A stretch of DNA of 64,000 nucleotides from Pacificibacter maritimus (GTDB taxonomy: Bacteria > Pseudomonadota > Alphaproteobacteria > Rhodobacterales > Rhodobacteraceae): assembly GCF_003814915.1 (NCBI RefSeq), contig NZ_RKQK01000002.1, positions 435,184-499,183 of the forward strand, written 5' to 3'. The notes under the pieces are model-generated. The model was not told the origin of the DNA. It made no database searches and saw only the letters and a program-made list of their open reading frames with translations. Below, one piece after another: positions 54,529-64,000 of the stretch. Made by a program: the position numbers and the translations under genes. Position 1 is the first letter of the stretch; every line of letters starts with the position of its first letter.

Positions 54529-56820
54529 TTAAATGGGTTTATCCATCCGAACGCTCATATTCACAGTGCCTTTTGTCGCCTGCGGAAAGGTCAAAAGGAT
54601 CTTGTTCGACCCTGTCCCGTAGTTATGCGTGACATAGGGAATGGTTCCCACAGCCGCGTTCGATCCATCTCGCAATGGCCCTTCGAACACCAGCGATTCC
54701 ACCGTACGCGCCCAGCCGCCGAACGGCAGATATGCGCTCGGATCCAAGGTCCAATTCGAAGCTGCGGACGATTGGGTAAATTCCAAATTCACAGGGTTAA
54801 ACGTGGCCTGCGAAACCGAATTAAATGTATTGCCATCAAACACGATATTGCGCATCCGCGAGTAATCAAGATCGGCAAAGCTCGTGTCCACCGTATCGAT
54901 GCGATCCACAGACCCATTGAGGGATTTAAACACGTTGCCTTGCACCGACAGACCTTGAATGAAATGGCCAGACCCGTAGGGTTTAACAACGATCCAGCTA
55001 AACCAATCAGCACTGTCATTCACGGTGAAGATATTGCCAGTAATGGTTAAGCCACCAAAGGAAAATTCGCTGTTAAAATCAGGTGTCGCATCATGTTCAT
55101 TGGTCATCTCGATAAATGAGTTGTCACAATAGTTGCCTGTGATGATCGACTTCATATTGGGATAGGTAAACACCAAACCCGCCATGCGCGGACTGTCTGT
55201 ATCGCTGTCACCTTGGAACCAGTGATTGCCCGTGAAAATATGGCCGTTGCCAAAAATAACGCCAGTATGCCCAAAACGTTGGAACCGATTATCACGGATC
55301 TTTGCATCATTGGCATTGATGTTAAACGCCACAGAAATACGATTTTCGGCGCGCACTTGCTGTTCGTTCGACACGAACAAACACCGGTCGATCAAAAGAT
55401 CCTGACAGCCCGTTCCTGTTGACGTGATCCCACGGTGACTTGGCGATTTAAAATGGCAATCACGGACCTGAAACGTCGCCCCTGTCAGCGCCAAATTGAT
55501 GCCTGATCCGAGACCGTTACATAAGAATTCCACATCATCGATTACAATTTGCGAAAGTTTGGAAAATCCACTGAAATCCAACGCATATTTGAAACGCGTG
55601 AATGTGTAGTTTTGTGTCGCATTCGGCCCATAAAGCGGCTGGCTTAGATAAACCAATTGCGACCCAACATTGACCGAAGTTACATAGACTTCGCGTCCGA
55701 CCCCTGTGCCTGTCACAAGACTACCCGGTTTAATATTTGCCACGTTACTCACGTTACTCAAACGCCCCTTATTGGCGGATGAATAATTAGCAGATGAGGT
55801 CGCGACATCTACGTCCCAAGCCGATGAGGCCTGATAGTTAAACTGGCCATTTCGAATTACTCGACGCACTTCAAAGGTGGATTTATTGCCGACAATCGCC
55901 TGCATATCCAAAGGTTCTGTCAATTCGATACGGCGCCCGCATAGATCAAGACTGTCATGATCGGTAAAGTTCAAAAGGGCTTGGAACGCCTTTTTGAACG
56001 CCAAGACTTCATCCCCGAACGCATCAATATATGAGTTCAAATGAAACTCTCGACGCAAAGCCAGACGTACGTGATCCGCCATAGTCATTGTGCCTTCAAA
56101 GATGGCTTCATGCACCAAAGTCAGATTGTTGTTGAGTAGGTATGTACCCGCAGGCACCAGAATTTTGCGCCCATTTGCCGCTGCATCGGCCGCTTCAAAC
56201 GCACCAGAACAGTCTGTCACACCATCGCCAATCGCGCCATAATCACGCACATCAATGATGCCGATACTGTCGGCAAGGAAATAGGATGACACGTCCTCGA
56301 TTACGATGTCATCAACACGTACAACGCCGCCATTGGCACCAGTAAAATCCAAACCGAAGTGCCCGTAAACGGCATCCAATCCCCACGCCATATCGACACC
56401 GCCGCGCGTTCCTGCGCCGACAATCGCTTTGACTTCAACAACCTCACCGTATGAAGTAAGGGCTACTTCTGGGCCTGTTTCATTCACACCACCCACGTGA
56501 TTTAGCGCAGCATCGCCCGCCCATCCCGCGATCCGCACCGATGGCAAATTGCCAGAGACGGCTTTGACTTTTGCGGTGATCTGCAAATACATGCCAGGGC
56601 GCAAAGGTGTTTCGCCCATGTAGCGCAGCTTTGTTGTGGTGTTTTGTTTGACGATCTCAAGCGCACCGCCAAAATCCGCATCAGCTGCGACAAAAGCCGC
56701 ATTGCCTGCGCTTGCGTAGGTTGCCGAGCCCGGCGTCCCGTTTTCGCTGGAATATACACCCAAACCGTTTGCGAATGCTGGTGGCATCAGCACCAGCCCT
56801 TCAGTAATGGCCTTGTTCAT
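54529..56820 (-). CDS. Right-handed beta-helix protein (pectate lyase/GH28-related)
   Basis: The 763-residue protein has an N-terminal carbohydrate-binding-like part (residues about 30-180), then IIDVRDYGAIGDGVTDCSGAFEAA at about 190, the start of the pectate-lyase superfamily domain, and many N-rich helix rungs (RDNRFQRFGHTGVIFGNGHI, TGNYCDN, GNVFKSL, DGNTFNSV). Catalytic Asp residues cannot be assigned. It has no Sec signal. It may bind or cut a surface polysaccharide, or act like a tail-spike. ATG 56820 has AAGGGG upstream and is preferred to 56835. Confidence 0.82.
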   Translation of the reverse strand: MNKAITEGLVLMPPAFANGLGVYSSENGTPGSATYASAGNAAFVAADADFGGALEIVKQNTTTKLRYMGETPLRPGMYLQITAKVKAVSGNLPSVRIAGWAGDAALNHVGGVNETGPEVALTSYGEVVEVKAIVGAGTRGGVDMAWGLDAVYGHFGLDFTGANGGVVRVDDIVIEDVSSYFLADSIGIIDVRDYGAIGDGVTDCSGAFEAADAAANGRKILVPAGTYLLNNNLTLVHEAIFEGTMTMADHVRLALRREFHLNSYIDAFGDEVLAFKKAFQALLNFTDHDSLDLCGRRIELTEPLDMQAIVGNKSTFEVRRVIRNGQFNYQASSAWDVDVATSSANYSSANKGRLSNVSNVANIKPGSLVTGTGVGREVYVTSVNVGSQLVYLSQPLYGPNATQNYTFTRFKYALDFSGFSKLSQIVIDDVEFLCNGLGSGINLALTGATFQVRDCHFKSPSHRGITSTGTGCQDLLIDRCLFVSNEQQVRAENRISVAFNINANDAKIRDNRFQRFGHTGVIFGNGHIFTGNHWFQGDSDTDSPRMAGLVFTYPNMKSIITGNYCDNSFIEMTNEHDATPDFNSEFSFGGLTITGNIFTVNDSADWFSWIVVKPYGSGHFIQGLSVQGNVFKSLNGSVDRIDTVDTSFADLDYSRMRNIVFDGNTFNSVSQATFNPVNLEFTQSSAASNWTLDPSAYLPFGGWARTVESLVFEGPLRDGSNAAVGTIPYVTHNYGTGSNKILLTFPQATKGTVNMSVRMDKPI

Positions 56821-57022
56821 CCGAACCCCTTTCACACATCCATTAGGTCACATGCGCAACTGGTCCGACAAAGAATTCGCCGTCCCTTTGGGGTCTTTCA
56901 TTTTGAAAGCCGTCGCAACGCATGCCCAGACAGCATGGTTCTACCGCGTGGGTCTGACGGGACGCTTAAAGCAGCGTGCGCAAGGGTAGACGCAAACGCA
57001 ACATGGATGGATAGGATCGAAT

Positions 57023-57421
57023 TTATACGGCCAATTCATTCAGCGGCACAGGGCGCACGCCGTTGATTTTCCAAGCGCCGTTTAGCTGCACCATATCATA
57101 TTCGAACGCCGCGCGTCCGCCATTTTCACCTTGCACAACAACGATTTGGAATACGTGCGGTCCTTTTTCAACACGTTCGGAAAAGGTGTAGCGATTGCTA
57201 GAGAAAATGATCGGATAGCCCTGCTCAACCATTTGGGCAAAGTTGTCAGGCGTAATGAATATATCTTTGATCATCGGGCTGGCATGCGACCAAGCGCGCT
57301 CCATATCGCGCTGTAAAAAGGCATCAAGCTGGTTCTCGATGACATCGGTCACCGGATCAGCCATCGCAGCAATGGGTGTCGCCATTATGAGCGCTGCACT
57401 TAGAAAAAAATGTTTGAACAT
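57023..57421 (-). CDS. DUF4864 secreted protein
   Basis: This is a 132-residue protein with signal peptide FFLSAALIMATPIAAMA. The body (VIENQLDAFLQRDMERAWSH, FAQMVEQGYPIIF, VQLNGAWKINGVRPV) fits the DUF4864 family, which has an NTF2-like shape. The function is unknown. ATG 57421 is preceded by GGAGG and six T, and GGAGG is part of the 3' arm of a terminator hairpin, so translation may be held down in full-length lysS read-through transcripts. Confidence 0.85.
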   Translation of the reverse strand: MFKHFFLSAALIMATPIAAMADPVTDVIENQLDAFLQRDMERAWSHASPMIKDIFITPDNFAQMVEQGYPIIFSSNRYTFSERVEKGPHVFQIVVVQGENGGRAAFEYDMVQLNGAWKINGVRPVPLNELAV

Positions 57422-57463
57422 AAAAAACCTCCAGTGGTGCTCATAAAGCTAGCGCACTGGAGG
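57422..57463 (-). terminator. Hairpin that both ends lysS transcription and covers the DUF4864 ribosome site
   Basis: CCTCCAGTG (57455-57463 read on minus) pairs with CACTGGAGG (57428-57436 on minus) in a 9-bp stem, followed by TTTTTT and then ATG 57421. The plus strand also ends in CTTTT, so it may work both ways. Confidence 0.72.
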
Positions 57464-57488
57464 CTCTTTTCAATTTTAGCGCCTGCGT

Positions 57489-59138
57489 TTAGGCGGACAA
57501 GAGATCGCCGTTCAAGCCTTGTTCGATCAACGTGATGCTTTCGTCCACGCCATAAAGCGCGACAAATCCACCAAAGCGTGGGCCTTGTGACGCGCCCAAT
57601 AGCACTTCGTAAAGCGCTTTAAACCAGTCGCGCAAATTATCAAACCCGTGGTTTTTGCCAACAGCAAACACGATAGATTGCAAGAAATCACCATCGGTCA
57701 TGTCTGCCTCTGGCAGCGGCTCGTCTTTGCCCATCATCGCGTTTTTCTTAGCGATTTGGTCAAGCGCCGCCTCAGGCGAAGCCAAGGCCGCTTTCAAATC
57801 AACCAAAGCTGCGCGCTCGACGTCGGTTGGGGCGCGGAAGGTTTTTTCTGGTTTCACAAAATCGTTGTAATAAGCCACCGCATAGCCAACGGCCGCATCC
57901 AAACCTGGATGGGTTTCAGGCGACGCATCTGGGGCGTAGCGCTGCATAAAGCCCCACATTTGTCCCTTTTCTTCAGCATTCGCCACAGAGGCCAGATTGA
58001 GCAACATTGTAAAGGGCACAACCATGTCAGAGCTTGGCACATCGTGACCGTGAATGTGAAATACAGGGTTCGCAGCCTGCTGATCTGGCGTTTGGGTTGG
58101 GTATGCACGCAATTGCTGGTGGTACTCATCCATCGCACGCGGGATCACATCGAAATGCATCCGCTTGGCTGTCTTTGGCTTTTGGAACATGAAGTAGGAC
58201 AGGGATTCAGTCGACGCATAGGTGAGCCATTCATCAATCGTCAGACCGTTGCCTTTGGATTTTGAAATCTTTTCACCATTGGCGTCCAAGAACAATTCAT
58301 AGCTGAAATTCTCAGGGCGCTTGCCACCAAGAATATCACAGATGCGGCCATAAATCGGCGCGTTGGTTGAGTGGTCTTTTCCGAACATTTCAAAGTCCAC
58401 GCCCAAGGCTGCCCAGCGCGCGCCAAAGTCAGGCTTCCACTGCAATTTCACGTTGCCGCCAGTGACTGGAATCGTCCACTCCTTGCCCTCTTCGTCGTCA
58501 AACGTGATGGTGTAATCATCTATGTTCACCGACTTCATCGGCACGTATAAAACGCGACCTGTTTCAGGGTGGATCGGCAAGAAAATCGAATAGCTCGCTG
58601 CGCGTTCTTCGCGCAACGATTTCAGCATAACCTTCATCACGTCGTCATATTTATCAACCGCACGCTTCAAGATCTCATCAAACTGACCTGATTTATACTG
58701 CTCTGTCGCTGAATAAAATTCATAATCAAATCCGAAGGTGTCCAAGAAACGGCGCAGCATGGCGTTGTTGTGATCGCCAAAACTGTCATGTGTACCGAAA
58801 GGATCAGGAACATCCGTCAAAGGCAGTTGCTCTGCAGCTTTCATCATCTCTTGGTTAGGCACATTCGAAGGCACTTTGCGCATGCCATCCATATCGTCTG
58901 AAAAACAAATCAAACGGGTGGGAATGTCAGAAATCACTTCGAAAGCACGGCGGATCATCGTGGTGCGCAACACTTCGCCAAAGGTCCCAAGATGCGGCAA
59001 GCCAGACGGGCCATAGCCCGTTTCAAACAGCACATAGCCCTTCTTGTCCTTGGATTGCTCATACCGTTTAAGAACTTTGCGGGCCTCCTCAAAAGGCCAA
59101 GCTTTAGAGTTCATGCCAGCTGTGCGCAGGTCAGTCAT
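57489..59138 (-). CDS. lysS: Class I lysyl-tRNA synthetase
   Basis: This 549-residue class I enzyme (LysRS1) differs from the common class II LysRS and is usual in many alphaproteobacteria. The HIGH-type motif is GPSGLPHLGTFGE and the KMSKS-type motif is KISKSKGNGLT. It charges tRNA-Lys. ATG 59138 has AAGGA eight bases upstream. Confidence 0.95.
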   Translation of the reverse strand: MTDLRTAGMNSKAWPFEEARKVLKRYEQSKDKKGYVLFETGYGPSGLPHLGTFGEVLRTTMIRRAFEVISDIPTRLICFSDDMDGMRKVPSNVPNQEMMKAAEQLPLTDVPDPFGTHDSFGDHNNAMLRRFLDTFGFDYEFYSATEQYKSGQFDEILKRAVDKYDDVMKVMLKSLREERAASYSIFLPIHPETGRVLYVPMKSVNIDDYTITFDDEEGKEWTIPVTGGNVKLQWKPDFGARWAALGVDFEMFGKDHSTNAPIYGRICDILGGKRPENFSYELFLDANGEKISKSKGNGLTIDEWLTYASTESLSYFMFQKPKTAKRMHFDVIPRAMDEYHQQLRAYPTQTPDQQAANPVFHIHGHDVPSSDMVVPFTMLLNLASVANAEEKGQMWGFMQRYAPDASPETHPGLDAAVGYAVAYYNDFVKPEKTFRAPTDVERAALVDLKAALASPEAALDQIAKKNAMMGKDEPLPEADMTDGDFLQSIVFAVGKNHGFDNLRDWFKALYEVLLGASQGPRFGGFVALYGVDESITLIEQGLNGDLLSA

Positions 59139-59323
59139 GAGTGCAATCCTTGAAATCAGAAACGCGACCCCCTTGGCCGCAAGTGCTCCATGTATTGCGC
59201 AAGCAGGCTTTGGTCAACAGATCTGGCGTAAAACTGCGGCAAAATCACCAACAAGGACTGAGAATGCTTGAATGACGTGCCACCGGTCCATATCTTAAAG
59301 ACATACAGTCAGAAGGATAGAAA

Positions 59324-59761
59324 ATGACCGACACAGCCCATTCGATGACAGAACAAGATTGCCTTGTAGCGATCATGATTGCTGTGTCCATGTCCGATGA
59401 AAACGTGCGCACTTCGGAACTTTTAACAATCGAAACCATCGTCAACCATTTGCCTGTCTTCGCAAATTACGATGCCGACCGCATTTCGATGGTTTCATCG
59501 ACTGTCTTTGATTTGTTTTCAGAAGAAGACGGACTAGACGCGCTGTTTGGTTTGATCCGTGAAAACCTGCCAGCGCGCTTGTTTGAAACCGCATATGCCC
59601 TTGCCTGTGACGTGGCCGCAGCAGATGGTGCTATCCGTAATGCAGAACTGCGCCTGCTCGAAGAAATCCGCTATGAGTTCGCCTTAGATCGCCTTCATGC
59701 AGCAGCCATCGAACGCGGCGCACGCGCGCGCTACATCTCACTAACGCCGCCAACCGCTTAG
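59324..59761 (+). CDS. TerB-like protein
   Basis: The 145-residue helical protein carries TerB-type stretches: CLVAIMIAVSMSDENVRTSE, YALACDVAAADGAIRNAELR and LLEEIRYEF. The acidic D-G/E clusters could bind metal. TerB is linked to tellurite and stress response, but single copies like this one have unknown roles. ATG 59324 has AAGGA upstream. It is convergent with dacB, overlapping it by four bases. Confidence 0.82.
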   Translation: MTDTAHSMTEQDCLVAIMIAVSMSDENVRTSELLTIETIVNHLPVFANYDADRISMVSSTVFDLFSEEDGLDALFGLIRENLPARLFETAYALACDVAAADGAIRNAELRLLEEIRYEFALDRLHAAAIERGARARYISLTPPTA

Positions 59762-61302
59762 GCAGAATTGGCATAGGTTGCGACCCAACGCCCGATCAAC
59801 ATCTGATGCAAACGTTTGGCACGGGTGTTGAAAGTCTTGGCCCCGCGCGGCACTTCCGCGCCACTGGCTTTGGCCGCAACGCGCGCAGGTACATCGGCCG
59901 CAAAGCTGGCAAAGGCCAATGTTCGCCCATCGGCCCCCGTTACATAGCCCGCCAATGTCGAAACAAAATCCAAGGTGCCCGTTTTGGCGTCTATACTGAA
60001 ATCTGGTGATTTTATAACGTTGTAATCCCCATCACGCGGCGCAATGGGTTTCAGCAAAGGCGCGAGCTGTGCGGCCACACCAGACGCCGTCAAAACCCTG
60101 ACCATATCCGTGGTGGTCACAAGTGACGCCCCCCCCAGTCCAGAATGGTCGACAAAATCCAAATGACGCGAGTTCAGATTGTGCTCAGCCCAGTCTGACA
60201 TCGCTTTTGCCGAACCGCGCAAATCTTGCGGTGCAAGCCCCTGCGCACGACTGGCAGTTAATCCCAAAACTTCAGCCGTTAAATTGGTTGAATATTTTAA
60301 CATATCCTTGACCAGTACAGTTAGTTTGGGGCTCTGGTGCGTGGTCAATAAAAACTGCGCTTCGCCAACCTTTCCAACCCGCGCCCCAATAGCTTTCGCT
60401 TTGGGCAAGGATAATCCTTGTGCTTTCGCGACCGCCGCAAAGACTTCGCCCGCGTATAGCGTCGGCAGGCGCACGGGCAACCAGCGCGCACCACCATTGC
60501 CCAACGCCGATTGTGCCACAGTCCAATCATCGCGCTCTTGTCCCGCGACATGATCAAACACAGGCAAACCGCGATCGACCACGCGCATAGAGGCAATTTT
60601 TACAGGCGGCGCAAATGTTTTAGCCCGTGCATCCATTTTCAAATCAAAGCCGTTGCTTTGCTTTTTCCATTCGAAATGCACGCGATTATAATTCACGTTC
60701 AGCCCTGTAATCGTTGGGTTATAGCCAGCGTATTCGGTTTGCTCAGTGTCGATCAATTCAATCCGCGGCAAGGCTGTGCCATCCACGTAGAAATCGCCTG
60801 TGATCCCTATAATCCCCTGCGCCACCAAAGTGCCCGCAAGAGTACCCAACATGTCGCTGTCCAAGGTCGGATCACCACTGCCTTTTAAAATCAAATCCCC
60901 TTGAATTTTTCCGTCAACAAGAGGGCCTGTGGCAATGATTTCGGTCGAGAATACGAAGTCCGGTCCCAGATGCTCCAAGGCGTAAAGCGCCGTGATAACT
61001 TTCGCGACCGAAGCAGGCGGCAGGGGATTAATTGGATCATGCGTTTCAAGCACCGTGCCGTTCATATCTGCCACAGCAAAGCTGGGACGCCCCGAGACAC
61101 GCGACTGTTCTATCAGCTTTTGCGCTGTCGGAATGCCACGTTTATAAAAGTCATTCGGCTTCGCCCGCGGGAAAGGCGAGGTGGTCAAGTCGCCCCCTGC
61201 GCTTTGCGCCATGGCGGTGCCTGCCGCCCCCGCAAGCAAAAGCCCAAGAACTGCGCGGCGGTTAAATGACTGAGAGATATGAGGCGGAATCGTTTTTTTC
61301 AT
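59758..61302 (-). CDS. dacB: D-alanyl-D-alanine carboxypeptidase/endopeptidase (PBP4, DacB family)
   Basis: This is a 514-residue periplasmic peptidoglycan hydrolase. The penicillin-binding motifs are SxxK (PASVAKVITAL), SxN (KYSTNLTAEVLG) and KTG (DAKTGTLDFVS), with the long insert between SxxK and SxN typical of class C PBPs. ATG 61302 begins MKKTIPPHISQSFNRRAVLG, a twin-arginine-like export signal with AGTAMAQS as cleavage area. The frame extends to GTG 61335. Confidence 0.94.
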   Translation of the reverse strand: MKKTIPPHISQSFNRRAVLGLLLAGAAGTAMAQSAGGDLTTSPFPRAKPNDFYKRGIPTAQKLIEQSRVSGRPSFAVADMNGTVLETHDPINPLPPASVAKVITALYALEHLGPDFVFSTEIIATGPLVDGKIQGDLILKGSGDPTLDSDMLGTLAGTLVAQGIIGITGDFYVDGTALPRIELIDTEQTEYAGYNPTITGLNVNYNRVHFEWKKQSNGFDLKMDARAKTFAPPVKIASMRVVDRGLPVFDHVAGQERDDWTVAQSALGNGGARWLPVRLPTLYAGEVFAAVAKAQGLSLPKAKAIGARVGKVGEAQFLLTTHQSPKLTVLVKDMLKYSTNLTAEVLGLTASRAQGLAPQDLRGSAKAMSDWAEHNLNSRHLDFVDHSGLGGASLVTTTDMVRVLTASGVAAQLAPLLKPIAPRDGDYNVIKSPDFSIDAKTGTLDFVSTLAGYVTGADGRTLAFASFAADVPARVAAKASGAEVPRGAKTFNTRAKRLHQMLIGRWVATYANSA

Positions 61303-61398
61303 GTGCAAAGTTAACCGCGAACAGGCGGCGCTCACAAGTCACAGGCAAGGCAAAATTGTGCACATCTTCGTGGAACTTTCGCAAAGTGGGCGACGTTT

Positions 61399-62004
61399 TT
61401 ATTCGCGCGTCCAATCACCTGAATTGCGAATTTCTGTCGATGATGCGTCATTCATCGGCACATTGACAAAACACCAAGCAGGGGTGCCGACACGACCCAA
61501 GGCTTGCGAGGCCCGCGCGGGGACGCGCGCACGCTCAAAGATGCTGGCCGCCACTGAAGTCCGCGCTGCGATCCGCTGACCGGGCCGAGCTATGACACCA
61601 ATCGGTGTGGTCGCCAAAATGCCTTGCCAATTTTGCCAACGATGGAACTGCGCAAGATTATCAGCTCCCATCAGCCATACAAACGTTACACCAGGATAGA
61701 TTTGATGCAGACGATCCAGCATCTCAGCGGTGTAACGCGTACCCAATTGGCTTTCCAAATCCGTGACATCAACCTGCGGGTGCTGCATGACTTTTTGCGC
61801 GTGTTTCAAGCGCTTTTGCAACGGCGCAGGACCGTTGGTTTTTAAAGGGTTCGCAGGGCTCACAAGCCACCAGACTCGATCCAAACCAAACCGCTTTAAC
61901 GCTGCTTTTGTAATATGCACGTGCCCTTCATGGGCAGGGTCAAATGACCCCCCCAATAAACCAATAACTTGGCCAGATCGCGCATATGGAAGCTTGTATC
62001 GCAT
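61399..62004 (-). CDS. nadD: Nicotinate-nucleotide adenylyltransferase NadD
   Basis: At 201 residues it carries the nucleotidyltransferase motifs [15 protein letters not shown] and SSTEIRNSG (ISSTxIR type). It makes deamido-NAD from nicotinate mononucleotide and ATP. ATG 62004 has no clear ribosome site. It is followed by dacB on the same strand. Confidence 0.94.
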   Translation of the reverse strand: MRYKLPYARSGQVIGLLGGSFDPAHEGHVHITKAALKRFGLDRVWWLVSPANPLKTNGPAPLQKRLKHAQKVMQHPQVDVTDLESQLGTRYTAEMLDRLHQIYPGVTFVWLMGADNLAQFHRWQNWQGILATTPIGVIARPGQRIAARTSVAASIFERARVPARASQALGRVGTPAWCFVNVPMNDASSTEIRNSGDWTRE

Positions 62005-62063
62005 GAAGCGGATGAATGGCGAATGCGGTCACTTAAGTCAATGCACCACGGCGACCGCCACGC

Positions 62064-63152
62064 TTAACGCGCGCGCCAAGTGAACAAGGATGACGCCAAA
62101 AAGTTCCACATCGCCCCAGCCACGGCCCCTGCCAAGCTGGCCAGCGCCCAATTGTTGACGGTCTTATAGACAAGCTCTGCAAAGCCCACATTCATCAACG
62201 CACCAAAGGCACAGACGAGATAAAAACTAAACAGGCCGCGCAACAGGGCTTTCCCCTTCAGCGCGCGATCGCGGTAAGTTACAAGGTTGTTGAGGAAAAA
62301 GTTGGTGTTGATCGCCACAAACACCCCTGCCGCCTGCGCGAGCAAAAACGCATCAGGCATAAAGGCCAGCATCAAACGCACCACAGCCAACTGCACAAAG
62401 ACGCCCGAAAACCCAACTGCGGCAAACATGATGAATCGCATTGACACAAGACCGCCGGTCATACGCACCAGTAACAGCGATAAGAATTCCAAGGTCACAG
62501 CCGCATCCATTTTGGATTCACCCGCGTGGCGCGTGCGAAATGTATAAGGCACTTCGGCTGTTTTCCATGTGCCTTTCGAGGCCGCAAGAACATCGGATAG
62601 AATTTTAAACCCTTCGGTCTGCAGCCCTGTGACCACCTGATTGAATGACAAACGGCGCAACATGAAAAAGCCGCTCATCGGATCGCTGGCGGTAATTTTC
62701 AAAACCCGCCGCGTCAATGATGTCGCTTGATCACTTCCCCATTTGCGCAGTTTAGACAAACCATCGCCAGAAGATCCGCCTTCAACGTTGCGACTGCCGA
62801 TCACGACATCCAAATCAGGATCGCTTTGCAATTTATCTAACATCACAGGCAGGCGTGTCTCATCATGCTGCAAATCTGCATCAATCACCGCGCAAAAAGG
62901 CGCTGTAGATGATAGGATGCCTTCAATACAGGCCCCTGCCAATCCACGCCGACCAATGCGCTGAATGACACGCACATTCGCATGATCAAAGGCCAAAGCG
63001 CGCACCTCATCGGCTGTACCATCAGGGCTGTCATCATCCACATAGACCGCTTCCCAGTCACGCCCAGACAGCGCCTTTTGCAAAAGCTCAAACAAAGGAC
63101 GCACGTTGTCGCGTTCATTAAATGTCGGAATGACAATGGTCACATCATACAT
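62064..63152 (-). CDS. Glycosyltransferase family 2 fused to a GtrA-like membrane domain
   Basis: Residues 1-235 are a GT-A fold enzyme (VTIVIPTFNERDNV, VYVDDDSPDGT, VIDADLQHDETRL) of the dolichyl-phosphate mannose synthase type. Residues about 240-360 form a four-helix GtrA-like domain (FIMFAAVGFSGVFVQLAVVR, INTNFFLNNLVTYRDR). The protein probably loads a sugar on undecaprenyl phosphate and helps flip it. The divergent GT39-type gene is the likely user of that lipid-linked sugar. Confidence 0.92.
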   Translation of the reverse strand: MYDVTIVIPTFNERDNVRPLFELLQKALSGRDWEAVYVDDDSPDGTADEVRALAFDHANVRVIQRIGRRGLAGACIEGILSSTAPFCAVIDADLQHDETRLPVMLDKLQSDPDLDVVIGSRNVEGGSSGDGLSKLRKWGSDQATSLTRRVLKITASDPMSGFFMLRRLSFNQVVTGLQTEGFKILSDVLAASKGTWKTAEVPYTFRTRHAGESKMDAAVTLEFLSLLLVRMTGGLVSMRFIMFAAVGFSGVFVQLAVVRLMLAFMPDAFLLAQAAGVFVAINTNFFLNNLVTYRDRALKGKALLRGLFSFYLVCAFGALMNVGFAELVYKTVNNWALASLAGAVAGAMWNFLASSLFTWRAR

Positions 63153-63252
63153 GGGGCAGGCTCACAGGTTTTGCCCGTCTTGGGGCGCTTGTCTTTTTGG
63201 TAGCCGCCTTTTACTCTGATCCGCGTTCAAATTGAAAGCCCGAGGATATCAC

Positions 63253-64000
63253 ATGTTGTTTTCTACGCGTTATATCGCTCTTGGTTTTCTTATTTTACAC
63301 CTTAGTCTTGCCGCAGCCCTACCCTTGATCGACGACGAGGCCTATTACACGCTTTGGGCGCGTTGGCCTGCGGCTGGATATTACGACCACCCGCCTATGA
63401 TCGCTTATTTCATTCACTTGGGCGCGCAGATCTTTGGCGAAAACAGTTTTGGCATTCGCATTATTGGCCTCTTGGGCATAGCTTGCTCCAGTCTTTTGGT
63501 GGGCGACACGGCGCAGCGTTTAGGCCTAGGTCAGCGTCATGCCGCGCTTGCAGTAATGTTGTTCAATATCGGATTTTTACCGCTGGCCATCGGAAGCTTC
63601 GCGACACCTGATAGCCCCTCAACTCTATTTTGGATTGCAGGACTTTGGGCCGCGATTGCGGCAGTGCAAAGTCAAGCGGCTCCAGCGAAAACCTGCCTCA
63701 CTTGGTGGCTTGCGGCAGGGCTTTTGATCGGGCTGGGCGGCGCGTCGAAATTCACCAATGTGTTTTTGGGTTTCGGCCTGTTAGGGTGGCTCGTATCGAC
63801 CCGCGAAGGTCGTGCGTGGCTGCGACGCCCCTACCCCTATTTCGCTGTATGCGCCGCGATCTTGCCACTGATTCCTTATGTTAACTGGAACATCCAAAAC
63901 GACTGGTTAGGATTTGAACGCCAAGGGTCACGCCTGAACGCGGGCGGGTTCGACTTTGGCGATTTTACAGGCTACATCGCTGCTTTGTTGATCCTGCCAA
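63253..64000 (+). CDS. GT39/ArnT-like membrane glycosyltransferase, 5' part
   Basis: The frame starts at ATG 63253 with GAGG upstream and runs off the window. The visible 249 residues have the GT39/ArnT N-terminal motif LPLIDDEAYYTLWARWPAAGYYDHPPM, with an acidic pair in the first periplasmic loop, then several membrane helices. It should transfer a sugar from a polyprenyl-phosphate donor to an envelope acceptor. It is divergent from the GT2/GtrA gene, and the two probably work together. Confidence 0.9.
   Translation, partial: MLFSTRYIALGFLILHLSLAAALPLIDDEAYYTLWARWPAAGYYDHPPMIAYFIHLGAQIFGENSFGIRIIGLLGIACSSLLVGDTAQRLGLGQRHAALAVMLFNIGFLPLAIGSFATPDSPSTLFWIAGLWAAIAAVQSQAAPAKTCLTWWLAAGLLIGLGGASKFTNVFLGFGLLGWLVSTREGRAWLRRPYPYFAVCAAILPLIPYVNWNIQNDWLGFERQGSRLNAGGFDFGDFTGYIAALLILP

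Noticed and set aside
54529-56820. Prophage tail-spike
   Set aside because: The beta-helix fold fits, but no other phage genes lie nearby, so a cell-surface polysaccharide role is at least as likely.

Overview
The window looks like chromosome from a marine Rhodobacteraceae (roseobacter-type) alphaproteobacterium. Supporting features are the irr-fabA-fabB cluster with fabI nearby, a SAM/SAH-type riboswitch leader before metK, a class I lysyl-tRNA synthetase, an NDUFS4-like complex I gene, Hint-domain and RTX proteins, and a 2OG oxygenase. Base composition is moderate GC with many GTG and TTG starts. This assignment rests on gene content, not on a database search.

Region 1 (1-10.5 kb) is housekeeping and almost all on the minus strand. 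It runs miaB, an OmpA-like protein and a lipoprotein that share a domain, then phoH-ybeY-corC-lnt, metK under its riboswitch and terminator, queF, a DUF2322-like gene, a start-less P-loop remnant, a YdcZ-type membrane protein and the 5' part of trmB. Region 2 (10.7-21.3 kb) holds slyD, irr, fabA, fabB, a MarR regulator beside a paired palindrome, fabI, a degenerate M50-like membrane protein, two alpha/beta hydrolases (one without its nucleophile serine), an SMR-like protein and tRNA-Arg(TCT).

Region 3 (21.7-34.1 kb) is accessory and metabolic. It has an RTX protein, a SulP transporter plus universal stress protein behind a structured leader, a 2OG oxygenase next to a CDP-alcohol lipid-type pair, a YeiH transporter next to a cysteine-free di-heme peroxidase remnant, a flavin reductase and aldo/keto reductase next to a pile of three truncated genes, and the phhA-phhB phenylalanine hydroxylation pair with a divergent Lrp regulator.

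Region 4 (34,217-51,418) is a complete 17.2 kb Tn7-like transposon. It has matching terminal inverted repeats starting TGTAAATC, a perfect 5-bp target duplication CGACG, and a translationally coupled tnsA-tnsB-tnsC(tniB)-tniQ operon. It sits one base past the stop codon of an NDUFS4-like gene and separates that gene from its probable terminator, which recalls Tn7 downstream of glmS. No CRISPR array or cas gene is present, so the single TnsD-sized TniQ is the likely targeting factor. Cargo includes a catalytic-domain-less IS1595-like protein, a DUF4238-like protein, an overlapping metallophosphoesterase/DUF6634-like pair, a GIY-YIG nuclease, a secreted coiled-coil protein, a Hint-domain protein, a tyrosine recombinase and a SEC-C protein. 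Several of these are plausible but unproven defence genes.

Region 5 (51.4-64 kb) returns to core genome: the NDUFS4-like gene, a structured intergenic region, uvrB, a beta-helix protein, a DUF4864 gene whose ribosome site lies in a terminator hairpin, class I lysS, a TerB-like gene, dacB, nadD, a glycosyltransferase/GtrA fusion and the start of a GT39-type glycosyltransferase.
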